Positions 6,442-6,577 of a stretch of 6,577 nt of DNA are shown piece by piece. The notes under the pieces were generated by a model. That model was given only the letters and a program-made list of their open reading frames with translations, searched no databases and was not told the DNA's origin. Origin of the DNA: an uncultured Saprospirales bacterium (GTDB lineage Bacteria; Bacteroidota; Bacteroidia; Chitinophagales; JADIYW01); contig CALLKF010000062.1 in NCBI GenBank assembly GCA_938008535.1, positions 1 through 6,577 of the forward strand, given 5' to 3'. A program made the position numbers and the translations under genes. Each line of letters starts with the position of its first letter. Positions within the stretch are counted from its first letter, which is position 1.

Positions 6442-6577
6442 TTATTCATATGAATATCCAGTACCTTTTCTGATTGCTAAATAATTTACTGTATAAAATA
6501 TTTCATATGCTTGTTTGTATGTTTCTAATTCATACAAACCATCTTTAACAACTCTATAAATTTTATATTTTTCACTT
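6442..6577 (-). CDS. C-terminal end of an unidentified protein, likely in the same operon
   Basis: One - strand frame is open from the right edge to a TAA at 6442-6444; the other two - strand frames hit stops within about 50 bases. It encodes the last 44 residues, including KIYRVVKDGLYELETYKQAY and ending in RKGTGYSYE. The composition is ordinary for coding sequence (many Tyr, Lys and Glu, no low-complexity run), and the stop lies 31 bp before the GT6 start on the same strand. I do not recognise the family. The position suggests another glycan-synthesis gene, but nothing in the 44 residues shows that. Confidence 0.65.
   Translation of the reverse strand, partial: SEKYKIYRVVKDGLYELETYKQAYEIFYTVNYLAIRKGTGYSYE

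Noticed and set aside
1..6577. Mobile elements, CRISPR arrays, tRNA or rRNA genes
   Set aside because: No transposase-like frame, regularly spaced repeats, terminal inverted repeats or cloverleaf-like sequence was seen on either strand.

Overview
The window is AT-rich and reads as a chromosomal fragment from a member of the Bacteroidota. The evidence is the lack of Shine-Dalgarno motifs with A-rich leaders before the starts, a type II lipoprotein with a Ser/Thr/Asn-rich linker, a large YfhO-family membrane protein of the kind common in that phylum, and bacterial GT6 and GT11 glycosyltransferases. The genus cannot be told from the sequence.

Layout. On the + strand, bases 1-72 are the 3' end of a gene whose tail resembles a Rieske-type protein. 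A hairpin follows, then a 57-codon ORF (129-302) that begins like a secreted Bacteroidota protein and then collapses into terminator sequence; I read it as a truncated remnant. Everything from 271 to the right edge is on the - strand. In transcription order (right to left) this is: the C-terminal end of an unidentified protein (6442-6577), a GT6 glycosyltransferase (5598-6410), a GT11 alpha-1,2-fucosyltransferase starting at TTG (4667-5554), an 892-residue YfhO-family membrane protein (1967-4645), a GT2 glycosyltransferase (1049-1963) and a lipoprotein (271-987). Gaps between the first five genes are 31, 43, 21 and 3 bp, which suggests one transcription unit. The lipoprotein follows after 61 bp, and a strong bidirectional terminator (220-254) closes the array where it meets the + strand genes.

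Function. The cluster looks like part of a surface-glycan (O-antigen, capsule or glycoprotein glycan) locus. The main point is the adjacent GT11/GT6 pair. GT11 enzymes make Fuc-alpha1,2-Gal (the H determinant), and GT6 enzymes add alpha-1,3-GalNAc or Gal to exactly that acceptor. Together they could build a blood-group A- or B-like trisaccharide. The GT6 has NAN (residues 89-91) where animal enzymes have DXD, as in known bacterial GT6 enzymes, and AGG at the donor-selecting tripeptide, which leans toward GalNAc (A-like). The YfhO-like protein and the GT2 enzyme probably act at the membrane on the same or a related glycan. No mobile elements, CRISPR arrays or RNA genes were seen, and no stretch over 300 bp lacks a gene.
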